A stretch of 64,000 nucleotides of DNA from Schlegelella_A sp036272325 (GCA_036272325.1 DATAYY010000018.1:1-64000); one strand, 5' to 3'. Shown: positions 36,187 to 44,732, counted from the first letter of the stretch. The notes: generated from the letters alone by a model not told the origin. Program-made: numbers and translations.

Positions 36187-37686
36187 ATGCGTACCGAGAT
36201 GCGACTGATCGCCGCCCTGGCGCTTGCCGCCGTCGCCTGGACGGCCGCCGGCCCTGCTGCCGCGCAGGCGAGGAAGGACAGCGTCGTCCTCGGCATGGTG
36301 CTCGAGCCCGCTCCCGGGCTCGATCCGACGACGGCGGCCGCAGCCGCGATCGGCGAGGTCGTCCACATGAGCGTCCTCGAGGGGCTAACGAAGATCAACA
36401 TGGACGGCAAGGTCACGCCGCTGCTCGCCGAGAGCTGGTCGACCGACCCCGACGGCCGCGTCTACACGTTCAAGCTGAGGAAGAACGTCAAGTTCCACGA
36501 CGGCGAGGCGTTCGACTCGAGCGACGTCAAGTTCAGCTTCGAGCGCGCCAAGGCGCCAGGCTCGACCAACAAGGCGAAGAAGGCGGTGTTCGACAACATC
36601 AGCCGCATCGACACCCCCGACCCCTCCACGGTGATCGTCGTCCTCAACAATGCCGACGGCAACTTCCTGTTCCGGATGGGCGAGAACACCGCTGTCATCC
36701 TCGATCCGAAGAGCGCGCCGGCGACCGCGACCAAGCCGATCGGAACCGGGCCCTTCAAGTTCGACTCCTGGGCCAAGGGCTCGTCGATCACGCTGGTCAA
36801 GAACGAGCAGTTCCGCGACGCCGGCGCGATCAGGATGAAGAAGGTGACGTTTCGCTTCATCAACGACCCGGCGGCGCAGGTCGCGGCGCTCCTCGCCGGC
36901 GACATCGACGGCATGCCGCGCTTCGGCGCACTCGAGTCGCTGAAGCAGTTCCAGAACGATCCGCGCTTCTCGGTCACCGTCGGCGGCACCGAGGGCAAGA
37001 CGATCATGACGATCAACAACAAGAGAAAGCCCTTCGACGACGTCCGCGTCCGCCGCGCGCTCGCCGCGGCGATCGACCGCAAGGCGGTCATCGACGGCGC
37101 GCAGGAAGGCTACGGCACGCCGATCGGCAGCCACATGGTGCCGAGCGACGCCGGCTACGTCGACCTCACCGGCGTCAATCCGTACGACCCGGAAAAGGCC
37201 AAGGCGCTGCTCAAGGAAGCCGGCGTGCAGCTGCCGCTCAACGTCACGCTGACGCTGCCGCCGCCGGCGTATGCAAGAAAGGGCGGCGAGATCATCGCCG
37301 CGGAGCTGGCCAAGGTCGGCGTCGTCGCCAAGATCGAGAACGTCGAATGGGCGCAGTGGCTGTCGGGCGCGTTCAAGGGCAATTTCGACCTGACGGTGAT
37401 CTCCCACGTCGAGCCGCTCGACTTCGACCGCTACGCCGATCCGAGCTACTACTACGGCTACGACTCGAAGGCCTACAAGGACCTGTTCGCGGCCTACAAC
37501 TCGACCGCCGACACCAAGGGCCGGATGAAGGTGCTCGGCGACATCCAGCGCCAGCTCGCGACCGACTGCGTCAACGTCTACCTGTTCCAGCTGCCGCAGT
37601 TCGCGGTCGCGAACAAGCATCTCAAGGGGCTCTGGAGCAGCTCGCCGATCTTCGCCAACGACCTCGGCGCGCTGAGCTGGCAGTAA
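36187..37686 (+). CDS. ABC transporter substrate-binding protein, peptide family, Sec signal
   Basis: Periplasmic binding protein of the SBP_bac_5 family, 499 aa. It has a Sec signal peptide (LIAALALAAVAWTAAGPAAAQA, cleavage after about residue 26), unlike the Tat-like paralogs at 10905-14560. Conserved segments are LLAESWSTDPDGRVYTFKLR, NVKFHDGEAFDSSDVKFSFE, PIGTGPFKFDSW and FDDVRVRRALAAAIDRKAVI. AGGAGA lies 7-8 nt before the ATG and TACAGT near 36117 is a candidate -10. An amidase gene follows after 46 nt. No permease or ATPase gene is adjacent. It may deliver an amide or peptide to the permease pair at 25307-27114 (inference). Confidence 0.9.
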   Translation: MRTEMRLIAALALAAVAWTAAGPAAAQARKDSVVLGMVLEPAPGLDPTTAAAAAIGEVVHMSVLEGLTKINMDGKVTPLLAESWSTDPDGRVYTFKLRKNVKFHDGEAFDSSDVKFSFERAKAPGSTNKAKKAVFDNISRIDTPDPSTVIVVLNNADGNFLFRMGENTAVILDPKSAPATATKPIGTGPFKFDSWAKGSSITLVKNEQFRDAGAIRMKKVTFRFINDPAAQVAALLAGDIDGMPRFGALESLKQFQNDPRFSVTVGGTEGKTIMTINNKRKPFDDVRVRRALAAAIDRKAVIDGAQEGYGTPIGSHMVPSDAGYVDLTGVNPYDPEKAKALLKEAGVQLPLNVTLTLPPPAYARKGGEIIAAELAKVGVVAKIENVEWAQWLSGAFKGNFDLTVISHVEPLDFDRYADPSYYYGYDSKAYKDLFAAYNSTADTKGRMKVLGDIQRQLATDCVNVYLFQLPQFAVANKHLKGLWSSSPIFANDLGALSWQ

Positions 37687-37732
37687 CGGCGACGTCCGTT
37701 TGCCGTTCGCGAGCCGCAACGTTCCAGCCCCG

Positions 37733-39139
37733 ATGACGGCCCTGCACGACCTCAGCGCCGTCGAGCTGCTGGCGCGCTATCGCGACCGCTCGCTGTCTCC
37801 GGTCGAGGCAACCCGCGCCGTGCTCGATCGCATCGCCGCCTGGGAGCCGCAGCTGCACGCGACCTACGCCCTCGACGGCGACGCCGCACTCGCCGCGGCA
37901 CGCGTCTCGGAAGCGCGGTGGCTGCGCCACCTCGGCGCCGGCGAGAACATCGGCGCGCTCGAAGGCGTGCCGGCGATGATCAAGGAGAACATCGCCACCG
38001 CCGGCACACCGGTGCCGCTCGGCACCGGCGCCACCGAGCTCGTTCCGGCGCCGCGCGACGCGCCGCCAGCGGCGCGATTGCGCGAAGCCGGCGCCGTCAT
38101 CCTCGGCAAGACGACGATGCCCGACTACGGCATGCTGTCGTCGGGTCTGTCGAGCTTCCACGGCCTGACGCGAAACCCGTGGGACGTGAGCAGCAACCCC
38201 GGCGGCAGCAGCGCTGGCGCCGCGGCCGGCGTCGCCGCCGGCTACGGGCCGCTGCACCTGGGCACCGACATCGGCGGTTCGGTGCGCCTGCCCGCCGGCT
38301 GGTGCGGCATCTTCGCGTTGAAGCCGAGCCTCGGCCGGATCCCGATCGACCCGCCGTATGCCGGCCGCGTCGCCGGGCCGATGACACGCACGGTCGCCGA
38401 CGCGGCACTCCTGATGGGAGTCCTCGCCCAGCCCGACGACCGCGACACGATGAGCCTGCCGCCGCAGACGATCGAATGGCAGCGGCTCGAGCGCGACGTT
38501 GCCGGCCTGCGCATCGGCGTGATGATGGACGCCGGCGTCGGCCTGCCGGTCGATGCCGAGGTCGCCGAGGCGGTCGACGCCGCGGCCAAGCGCTTCGAGG
38601 CGGCGGGCGCTCGCATCGAGCGCGTCGCGCCGATCCTGACGCGAACGATGTTCGATGGCATGGACGACTTCTGGCGCATGCGTGCCTGGCTCGACATCTC
38701 GGCGCTGCGCGAGGAGCGGCGCGCACGTATCCTGCCGTTCATCGTCGAGTGGGCACGGCGCGGCGCGACGCTCTCGGGCGAGCGCGTCTTTCGCGGCTAC
38801 AGCCAGATGGCGGCGATGCGCGACGCCGCCGTCGCCGCCTGCCGGCCGTACGATGTCGTCCTCTCGCCGACCTCGCCGATCGCGAGCTACGCCGCCGAAC
38901 TGCCGAGCCCGACCAACGATCCCGAGCGGCCGTTCGAGCACATCGCCTTCACGCTGCCGTACAACATGAGCGAACAACCGGCGGCGAGCATCGATTGCGG
39001 TCGCACGCGCGCGGGCCTGCCGATCGGGCTGCAGATCGTCGGCCATCGCCACGACGACCTCACGGTGCTGCAGGTCGCACGCGCGTGGGAGATGCTGCGC
39101 CCGCCGGCGCCTGCGTGGCCCGAGCCGCCGAAGAGCTGA
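37733..39139 (+). CDS. Amidase (amidase signature family), second copy
   Basis: Amide hydrolase, 468 aa, distinct from that at 29681. The triad is Lys84 (AMIKENIA), a cis-serine in NPGGSSAGAAAGV, and nucleophile Ser183 in TDIGGSVRLPA. GPMTRTVADAALLMGVLAQP and the end GLPIGLQIVGHRHDDLTVLQ are standard. I prefer ATG 37733 over 37700 because MTALHDLSAVELLARYRDRS is the usual family opening. It follows a peptide-type binding protein by 46 nt and precedes a TPR protein by 20 nt, so the three are probably one operon for uptake and hydrolysis of an amide-bond compound. Substrate unknown. Confidence 0.9.
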   Translation: MTALHDLSAVELLARYRDRSLSPVEATRAVLDRIAAWEPQLHATYALDGDAALAAARVSEARWLRHLGAGENIGALEGVPAMIKENIATAGTPVPLGTGATELVPAPRDAPPAARLREAGAVILGKTTMPDYGMLSSGLSSFHGLTRNPWDVSSNPGGSSAGAAAGVAAGYGPLHLGTDIGGSVRLPAGWCGIFALKPSLGRIPIDPPYAGRVAGPMTRTVADAALLMGVLAQPDDRDTMSLPPQTIEWQRLERDVAGLRIGVMMDAGVGLPVDAEVAEAVDAAAKRFEAAGARIERVAPILTRTMFDGMDDFWRMRAWLDISALREERRARILPFIVEWARRGATLSGERVFRGYSQMAAMRDAAVAACRPYDVVLSPTSPIASYAAELPSPTNDPERPFEHIAFTLPYNMSEQPAASIDCGRTRAGLPIGLQIVGHRHDDLTVLQVARAWEMLRPPAPAWPEPPKS

Positions 39140-39159
39140 CGCTCGCGGCGTTCGCCATC

Positions 39160-40503
39160 ATGCGGCGCGATCCGCGCGGGCTCCCGGTCTCGACCGCTTC
39201 GGCGGCGGCGCTCGCGGCGAGCGAACGCGCGCTCTGGCGAATGATGTCGTTCTACGGCACTCCGATCGACGACTGCGACGTCGCGATCGCCGCCGATCCC
39301 GTCTGGCCGTTGCCGCGGCTGATGAAGGCGGGCTTCCTGCTCAGCCTCACCGAGCCCTCGCTCGCCGCGGACGCGCGCGCGCTGCTCGCCGAAGTGCCGA
39401 CCTCGGGCGCCGCCAGCGGCAACGCGCGCGAGCGCGCGCACCGCGGCGCGCTCGACCACCTCGCCGCCGGCGACTGGGCCGGCGCCGGCGCCGTCTGGAG
39501 CGAGATCCTGCGCGAGCATCGGCATGACGCGCTGGCGCTGCAGTGGGCCCACCTGTTCGATTTCTATCGCGGCGACGCGGCGCAGCTCGCCGGCCGCGTC
39601 GCTCCGCTCATTGGCGACTGGCCCAACGACGATCCGCTTCACCCCTGCGTCCTCGCGCTGCACGCGTTCGGGCTCGAAGAGGCGGGCCACTACGCAGAAG
39701 CGGAGACCACAGGGCGGCGCGCTCTCGACGCCGATGCGCGGGTGCCGTGGGCGATCCACGCCGTCGCCCATGTCATGGAAATGCAGGGCCGTCACGACGA
39801 AGGCAGCGCCTGGATGGCGGCGCGGCGCGCGCACTGGGGCGCCCGCGAGCCCGCCGCAGACGGCAGCGGCCCGAATGGCTTCGCCGGCCATCTCGGCTGG
39901 CATGAAGCGTTGTTCGCGCTCGAAACGCTCGCGCTGCCGCGCGCGCTCGCGCTGTTCGACGACTATCTCGACGCGAACCGGATCGAGGTCACGCTCCAGC
40001 GCGTCGACGCCGCCTCGCTGCTCTGGCGGATCGAGCTCGTCGGCGGTGAGGTCGGTCCGCGTTGGCAGTCGCTCCTCGCCGGCTGGCCACTCGGCGCCGC
40101 CGCCGCCGGGCACTCTCTCTTCAACGACGCGCACGCGACGATGGCGCTCGTCGGCGCGGGCGAGCTCGCCCGCGCGCGCGAATGGGTCGCGATGTCGCTC
40201 ATCCGCACCGAACACGACGATGGCTGGAACGGCACCGTCGCGCGCGCGATCGGCGCACCGCTGCTGCGCGGCCTGCTCGCGTTCGGCGAGCGCGAGTTCG
40301 ATCGCGCGACCGAGCTCCTCGCCTCGATCCACGCGGCCCTCGGCCCGTTGGGCGGCAGCCGTGCGCAGCGCGACGTCATCGACCAGACATTGCTCGCCGC
40401 CGCCGCGCGGGGCCATGACAAGAGCGTCGGCCGGGCCCTCCTCGACCAGCGCCGGCGCGCCAAGCCGACGACGCCGCTGACCGCGTATTGGAGCCGTGCC
40501 TGA
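39160..40503 (+). CDS. Tetratricopeptide protein of the TTC38-like family
   Basis: Soluble alpha-helical repeat protein, 447 aa, resembling bacterial homologs of tetratricopeptide repeat protein 38. Recognisable segments are RDPRGLPVSTASAAALAASE at the start, FLLSLTEPSLAADARALLAE, LHAFGLEEAGHYAEAETTGR and AIHAVAHVMEMQGRHDEGSA in the middle, and GHLGWHEALFALE. No signal peptide or TM helix is visible, so it is cytosolic. The ATG at 39160 is 20 nt after the amidase stop, in the same operon. Members are often annotated only as TPR proteins; biochemical activity is not established to my knowledge. Confidence 0.78.
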   Translation: MRRDPRGLPVSTASAAALAASERALWRMMSFYGTPIDDCDVAIAADPVWPLPRLMKAGFLLSLTEPSLAADARALLAEVPTSGAASGNARERAHRGALDHLAAGDWAGAGAVWSEILREHRHDALALQWAHLFDFYRGDAAQLAGRVAPLIGDWPNDDPLHPCVLALHAFGLEEAGHYAEAETTGRRALDADARVPWAIHAVAHVMEMQGRHDEGSAWMAARRAHWGAREPAADGSGPNGFAGHLGWHEALFALETLALPRALALFDDYLDANRIEVTLQRVDAASLLWRIELVGGEVGPRWQSLLAGWPLGAAAAGHSLFNDAHATMALVGAGELARAREWVAMSLIRTEHDDGWNGTVARAIGAPLLRGLLAFGEREFDRATELLASIHAALGPLGGSRAQRDVIDQTLLAAAARGHDKSVGRALLDQRRRAKPTTPLTAYWSRA

Positions 40504-40531
40504 CTATGTGACGCGATGACCGTTCGCGCGG

Positions 40532-40551
40532 TCAATTGCTTTCAATTGCTT
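40532..40551. repeat. 10-bp tandem repeat upstream of the secreted protein gene
   Basis: TCAATTGCTT occurs twice head to tail in an AT-richer patch about 135-155 nt before the gene at 40686. Phasing by one helical turn (10 bp) would suit a regulator site, but none is identified. The rest of 40504-40685 holds only the leader, with AAGGGA before the ATG. Confidence 0.35.
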
Positions 40552-40685
40552 ACGTCGCCAGCCGCCCGCACGCGCGTCGCCCGCTGCAAACTGTTCGTCC
40601 CGTCGAGCGTCGGCATCCAGCACGACGCTTCCTCTCTGCAACCGACCGGGGGCTGCGTCCTCCGATTTCAGTCGAAGGGATTTCC

Positions 40686-41609
40686 ATGCTTCGCAACCTC
40701 CTCGTCGCGGCGCTCGTCTGTCCGCTGGCCGCCCTCGCCCTCGCGCACGACAAGGACACGACAAGTCCTTTCGACCCCAGCGTCGAGGACCTGACGCTCG
40801 ATCGCGGCGGGCCGCCGATGCTCGGCATCCACTGGGCACGCGAGCACGCGGCGAACCACGCGCGGCCGTCCAAGAGCCCGCTGATGACCTACCACGGTGG
40901 CAAGATCATGACGACTGCCGTGACGCAGGCGATCTTCTGGGGACCAAGCTGGGCGAGCTACAACGGCGACAAGGTCACTGGCCTCGATCTTTGGTATGAC
41001 GGACACGGTGGCTCGAACTACGCGAAGACGTCCGACGAGTACACCGGGTCGAACGGCCAAGTCGGGTCGACGACCACGAATATCGGGCACGCGATCGATA
41101 GCTCGACGGCGAGCGGCGGCAACAACACTTCAGTGATCCTTGCCGAGGTCTGCAAGGTGGTGCAGAGCCCCGAGCCGAACGGCAACGGCTACTACGCTGT
41201 CTACTCCGAGGTGAAGCGCGGCGGCGCTCAATACTGCGCCTACCACAGTGCCGGAACCTGCCACGGCATCGCCGTCCAGTTCGCGTTCTTCTTCAACCTC
41301 GACGGCGACTCGGGCTGCGATCCGCAGGACGCGTCGGGGCAGCATTCGCAAGGGCTCGCGGCGCTCGCCAACGTCAGCGGGCACGAGCTGTCCGAAGCGC
41401 GCTCGGACCCGGCGTCGCCGGGCGCCTGGTACGACGGCCAGGGGGCCGAGAACGGCGACAAGTGCGCATGGACCTTCGGCGCGCCGCTCGTCGCATTCCC
41501 GAACGGCACACAGTGGAAGCTGCAAGGCGAGTGGTCGAACGCCGCGTACAACGCCGGCACCGGCTATCCGAACTCGTCGGGACAGCGGGGCTGCCTCTCG
41601 GGCAAGTGA
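40686..41609 (+). CDS. Secreted EXORDIUM (PHI-1)-like protein
   Basis: Exported protein of 307 aa with a Sec signal (LLVAALVCPLAALALAHDK). The mature part opens with MTYHGGKIM and AIFWGPSW, matching the start of the plant EXORDIUM/phosphate-induced-1 domain. The C-terminal half has NVSGHELSEARSDPASPGAW followed by GAENGDKCAWTF, a histidine/glutamate motif that could hold a metal, though a full HExxH is absent. At least six cysteines suggest disulfides. GGGA precedes ATG 40686. By eye the gene has visibly lower GC and more Asn, Lys and Tyr than its neighbours, so recent acquisition is possible. Activity unknown. Confidence 0.7.
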   Translation: MLRNLLVAALVCPLAALALAHDKDTTSPFDPSVEDLTLDRGGPPMLGIHWAREHAANHARPSKSPLMTYHGGKIMTTAVTQAIFWGPSWASYNGDKVTGLDLWYDGHGGSNYAKTSDEYTGSNGQVGSTTTNIGHAIDSSTASGGNNTSVILAEVCKVVQSPEPNGNGYYAVYSEVKRGGAQYCAYHSAGTCHGIAVQFAFFFNLDGDSGCDPQDASGQHSQGLAALANVSGHELSEARSDPASPGAWYDGQGAENGDKCAWTFGAPLVAFPNGTQWKLQGEWSNAAYNAGTGYPNSSGQRGCLSGK

Positions 41610-41628
41610 TCGGCCAGCGCAGCGGCGC

Positions 41629-41640
41629 GACAATTGCGCC
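41629..41640 (+). promoter_or_regulatory. Candidate leaderless promoter for the NTF2-like gene
   Basis: GACAAT (41629-41634) stands 6 nt before ATG 41641 and no Shine-Dalgarno lies between. Transcription would begin at or next to the start codon. Similar hexamers precede four other starts in the window. Confidence 0.4.
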
Positions 41641-42135
41641 ATGGGCAGGTCGCTACTCGCCGTCGTCCTCTTCGCGCTGACGCTCGCCACGTCGGCGCAA
41701 AGCCGACTGCCGCCCGGCGTCGACGGCGGCACGGGCGGTCCGATGGCGACGCGCAGCGTCGCGCATTACCTCGAGCTCGAACTCGCGCTCGCAGGGGCGC
41801 TGCAGGAGCGACGGCGCGATGCCCTCATGCCGATGCTCGCGCCCGACTTCGAGACCCGCTCGGCGCAGGCGCTCGACGCGGTCGCCGGTGTCGAAGGGCT
41901 CGTCGCGCAGGTGCTCCCTGGCACGGCGGCACCGCGCGTGCGCGACCTCGCGGTGCGCGAGGTCGGCGACGTCGCCGTCGTCAGCTTCCTTCTCGATCGC
42001 ACGCCGCACAGCCCGCACGCAACGCTCTACGTGATCGACGTCTGGCAGCAGCAGACGGGCAAGCTCGTGGCGCGCTACATCTCCGAACCGGTGCGACCGC
42101 TGCCGATGCCGACGCGGCCGCGCGGGCGCGAGTAG
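41641..42135 (+). CDS. Exported NTF2-like (DUF4440-type) protein
   Basis: Small protein of 164 aa with a signal peptide (RSLLAVVLFALTLATSAQS). The remaining about 140 residues look like a SnoaL/NTF2-like alpha+beta cone. ELALAGALQERRRDALMPML is the first helix and FETRSAQA follows, with later strands VRDLAVREVGDVAVVSFLLD and ATLYVIDVWQQQTGKLVARY. Such domains bind small molecules or act as isomerases or lipid carriers, and no catalytic set is evident. It starts 31 nt after the EXORDIUM-like gene but has its own hexamer directly before the ATG. It is convergent with the GST gene. Confidence 0.65.
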   Translation: MGRSLLAVVLFALTLATSAQSRLPPGVDGGTGGPMATRSVAHYLELELALAGALQERRRDALMPMLAPDFETRSAQALDAVAGVEGLVAQVLPGTAAPRVRDLAVREVGDVAVVSFLLDRTPHSPHATLYVIDVWQQQTGKLVARYISEPVRPLPMPTRPRGRE

Positions 42136-42177
42136 ACCCGAGGAGAATGCGATCGAGCGCGATCGAGCCGCCGCGCG

Positions 42178-42843
42178 TTAGACGAAAGGCGGCCGCAACT
42201 CCTCCGTCGCGAACGCACGTTGCACCGCCGGCCGGGCGAGCATGCGCTCGAGCCAGGGCTGCAGATGCGGCCGCGCCCGCGCCGGCCGGTCGAAGCCTCG
42301 TGTCCAGCGGCAGAGCACGGACGCGTACGGGTCGGCGATGCTGAAGCTCGTACCGAGCAGCCACGGACCGCCATGGCGTGCGAACTCGGCGTCGAGCTGG
42401 TCGAGCAGGCCGCCGACGGCCGCTTCGGCCCTCGCCTTGACGACTGCGGCGCCGGCAGCATCGCCCACCCAACGGTCGGGATAGAAGTACAGCGAGAGCG
42501 CCGGCTGCACGGTGTTCGCCAGCCACGCGACCCACTTGTACGCGTTCGCTCGCTCGCGCGTGGCGAACGGCGGCAGCAGCCCCACGGCAGAGTGCACGTC
42601 GGCGAGATGGATGCAGATCGCCGCCGTTTCGTAGAGGACAAGCGGGGCGCCGTCGGCGCCGGTCGAGGCGTCGTCGACCAGCACCGGGATGAGACCGTTG
42701 GGGTTGAGCGCAAGATACGCGGGCGACTTGTGCGCCGCCTGCGCACGATCGACGTAGGCGAGGACGAAGGGGACGCCGATCTCCTCGAGCACGATGTGGA
42801 CGATGAGGCTCGCGTTGCCTGGAAAATAGTGCAGCTTCAGCAT
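42178..42843 (-). CDS. Glutathione S-transferase family protein
   Basis: Cytosolic GST, 221 aa. The N-terminal thioredoxin-like domain starts MLKLHYFPGNASLIVHIVLE, with the catalytic serine likely in GNAS (residues 9-12). It contains NPNGLIPVLVDD with the cis-proline and LYETAAICIHLAD binding glutathione. The C-terminal helical domain has LLGTSFSIADPYASVLCRW, the N-capping motif. This arrangement resembles beta/nu-class bacterial GSTs. ATG 42843 is the only good start. A VOC gene diverges 63 nt away. Substrate is unknown; detoxification of electrophiles is the usual role. Confidence 0.86.
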   Translation of the reverse strand: MLKLHYFPGNASLIVHIVLEEIGVPFVLAYVDRAQAAHKSPAYLALNPNGLIPVLVDDASTGADGAPLVLYETAAICIHLADVHSAVGLLPPFATRERANAYKWVAWLANTVQPALSLYFYPDRWVGDAAGAAVVKARAEAAVGGLLDQLDAEFARHGGPWLLGTSFSIADPYASVLCRWTRGFDRPARARPHLQPWLERMLARPAVQRAFATEELRPPFV

Positions 42844-42906
42844 GGCGGCCGGATGCGGGCGAAGACCGCATTGTGATGACCCGCAGGCAACGAGGAGGCC
42901 TCGGCG

Positions 42907-43347
42907 ATGACGACGAACCCAGTTCCGACGACGCGCAGCACGATGATGCCCGCGCTTCGCTACCGCGACGGTGCCGCCGCGATCGAGTGGCTCTGCCGCG
43001 GGATCGGCTTCGAGAAGCATCTCGTCGTCCCCGGCCCTGGGCAGACGATCGCGCACGCCGAGCTCACGCTCGGCGGCGGCATGGTCATGCTCGGCTCGGT
43101 CGAGAACGGATCGGCGTACGGACCGCGCATCCGCCAGCCCGACGAGATCGGCGGCTTCGAGACGCAGAGCGCCTACGTCGTCGTCGCCGATGCCGACGCC
43201 GTGTGCGCGCGGGCGCGCGCCGAGGGCTGGACGATCGTGATCGACATCCACGACGAGGACTATGGTGGGCGCGGCTTTAGCTGCCTCGATCCGGAGGACC
43301 GGCTCTGGAACGTCGGCACCTTCGATCCCTGGGCGAGCGCGCACTGA
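42907..43347 (+). CDS. VOC family protein (glyoxalase/bleomycin resistance-like)
   Basis: Single-domain vicinal-oxygen-chelate protein, 146 aa. It has the paired beta-alpha-beta-beta-beta modules: MMPALRYRDGAAAIEWLCRG, AHAELTLGGGMVMLG, then AYVVVADADAVCARARAEGW and FSCLDPEDRLWNVGTFDPW. This PhnB-like shape often lacks a full set of metal ligands, so binding rather than catalysis is possible. GAGGAGG lies 7 nt before the ATG at 42907, a strong ribosome-binding site. It diverges from the GST and is convergent with the nitrile hydratase genes. Substrate unknown. Confidence 0.83.
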   Translation: MTTNPVPTTRSTMMPALRYRDGAAAIEWLCRGIGFEKHLVVPGPGQTIAHAELTLGGGMVMLGSVENGSAYGPRIRQPDEIGGFETQSAYVVVADADAVCARARAEGWTIVIDIHDEDYGGRGFSCLDPEDRLWNVGTFDPWASAH

Positions 43348-43379
43348 CGGCGATCGCGCCGCCGTCGCGTGCCTTCGCG

Positions 43380-44000
43380 CTACGTTGCCAGCGCGAGATA
43401 GCTCTGGAACACGCCGACGTGGACGAACGCCGCATCGGCCGCGTTCGGCCACAGCTCGGCGGCGGCGAAGCGGACGTCGTAGGTCGGCTCGTCGGCGGCG
43501 GCAACGCCGTGCGCGGCGGCGTCGGGGAACGGATACGGTGGTGACTCGCCGACGACGACACCACTCTTGCCGCGGATGTAGGCCGGCATGCGGACGTGAC
43601 CGGGGACGTGGTCGTTGCGGACCACGACGCGGTCGCCGAGCCGAAAGCGCGCTCCCGCGTCGACGTTCGAGCGCCCCGGCGCGCTCGGCGACGAGAGCGG
43701 GAACGCACCGTCGGCGCGCCGCTCGAGCTCGTCGCGGCTGACGAGGCCTTTTTCGACCAGCAGTGTCGCCAGGCTCGTCAGCGAGCGCTCGTAGTAGCTT
43801 GCCGAGAGGTAGTGCCTCGGCTCCATCCGCTCGATCGCATGGCGGTACTCGTCCATGTTGAAGATACCCGCCTTGACCGCGAGCGAGTAGAGCGCGTTAA
43901 CGCGCTTTTCCCAGGCGTCGTGGAACGCCGCCGCGGTCGGCGAATGGCGGACCGCGCCGAACCCCTGCCTGCCGCCGAGGTCGTGGATGCCGTCCATCAC
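43380..44000 (-). CDS. nthB: Nitrile hydratase beta subunit
   Basis: Beta subunit of nitrile hydratase, which converts nitriles to amides, 206 aa. It opens MMDGIHDLGGRQGFGAV, the standard beta N-terminus. It continues with EKRVNALYSLAVKAGIFNMD and PRHYLSASYYERSLTSLATL, and ends with the SH3-like barrel: RFRLGDRVVVRNDHVPGHVR, YIRGKSGVVV, YDVRFAAAELWP. Its start overlaps the alpha stop by 4 nt, so translation is coupled. Both conserved arginine positions that contact the alpha cysteine claw appear available (RHYLSASYYER, RMPAYIRGK). Amidases elsewhere in the window could take the product further. Confidence 0.92.
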   Translation of the reverse strand: MMDGIHDLGGRQGFGAVRHSPTAAAFHDAWEKRVNALYSLAVKAGIFNMDEYRHAIERMEPRHYLSASYYERSLTSLATLLVEKGLVSRDELERRADGAFPLSSPSAPGRSNVDAGARFRLGDRVVVRNDHVPGHVRMPAYIRGKSGVVVGESPPYPFPDAAAHGVAAADEPTYDVRFAAAELWPNAADAAFVHVGVFQSYLALAT

Positions 44001-44608
44001 GCAGTCGGCGGCGCGATGCCGGCGACGCCGATCATCGAATCCTTGGTGACGAGCGACGCCAGTCGCTCCTCGGACCAGCCTTCGGTCCCGGCGGGCCTGA
44101 GCGGCAGGACGATGTAGCGCGTGTCGGCGGTCGTGTCCCAGACGCGGATCTCGACTTCGGGCGGCAGATCAAGCCCCATCTCCTTCAGCACCGTGCGCGA
44201 TTCGCGGACGACGCGCGCGCGGTACTCGAGATCCTTGTACCAGTCGGGCGGCAAGCCGATGATCGTGAACGCGGTGCACGAGCACAGTGTGCAGCAGATG
44301 ACGTTCTTCACCGTCGGCGTGTCCTCGAGGACGACGAGCCGACGGTGGTGGCGCGGCATCTCGAAGCCGAGGCCGGTGACCGCGGCGCGGCCGTCGGCGA
44401 GGAGCCGCTCGCGAAACGCCGGATCGCACCACGCCTTGGCGACGATGCGCGCGCCGTTGTCCGGCACCCAGCGCTCCTCCGCCGCCCGCGTTGCCTCGAC
44501 GACGAACTCGGCCGGGTGGTGGCCGTGCTCGGCCAGCACCGACTCGACGGCGTCGACGCGCCGCTCGATCGACGCAAGCGATTTCTTCATCCGGGCAGCT
44601 TGGGACAT
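43997..44608 (-). CDS. nthA: Nitrile hydratase alpha subunit (CTLCSC, cobalt-type claw)
   Basis: Metal-binding alpha subunit, 203 aa. The claw is CTLCSC at residues 106-111, preceded by an extra cysteine (C105). Threonine in this motif is the usual mark of cobalt enzymes, where iron types have serine. It is followed by TAFTIIGLPPDWYKDLEYRA rather than the common TxW/YPW stretch. KNVICCTL and VVRESRTVLKEMGLDLPPEV are typical of the family. GGAGG lies 6 nt before the ATG, and TATACT (44647-44642) is a good -10. Gene order alpha-beta is normal for iron enzymes, and no activator or cobalt-chaperone gene is next to it. Confidence 0.92.
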   Translation of the reverse strand: MSQAARMKKSLASIERRVDAVESVLAEHGHHPAEFVVEATRAAEERWVPDNGARIVAKAWCDPAFRERLLADGRAAVTGLGFEMPRHHRRLVVLEDTPTVKNVICCTLCSCTAFTIIGLPPDWYKDLEYRARVVRESRTVLKEMGLDLPPEVEIRVWDTTADTRYIVLPLRPAGTEGWSEERLASLVTKDSMIGVAGIAPPTA

Positions 44609-44641
44609 GGCACGCCTCCGACCAGACCGGGGTGGGTGGCC

Positions 44642-44675
44642 AGTATAGGAATCCCGCCCGCGCTTCGCCTATCCT
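44642..44675. promoter_or_regulatory. Divergent promoters between nitrile hydratase and alcohol dehydrogenase
   Basis: On the minus strand TATACT (44647-44642) serves nthA, about 34 nt before its ATG. On the plus strand TATCCT (44670-44675) serves the dehydrogenase, with AGGAGA close to its ATG at 44733. No clear -35 boxes were found. Confidence 0.45.
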
Positions 44676-44732
44676 CGACGCGAAGACCGACGCCGCGCCA
44701 GCGACGCCGTTTCACATCCGAGGAGACCGCCG

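Noticed and set aside
42145..42165. CGATCG repeats between the convergent NTF2-like and GST genes as a terminator
   Set aside because: CGATCG-AGCG-CGATCG can form a short hairpin but lacks a T-run, and CGATCG is frequent in this GC-rich DNA.
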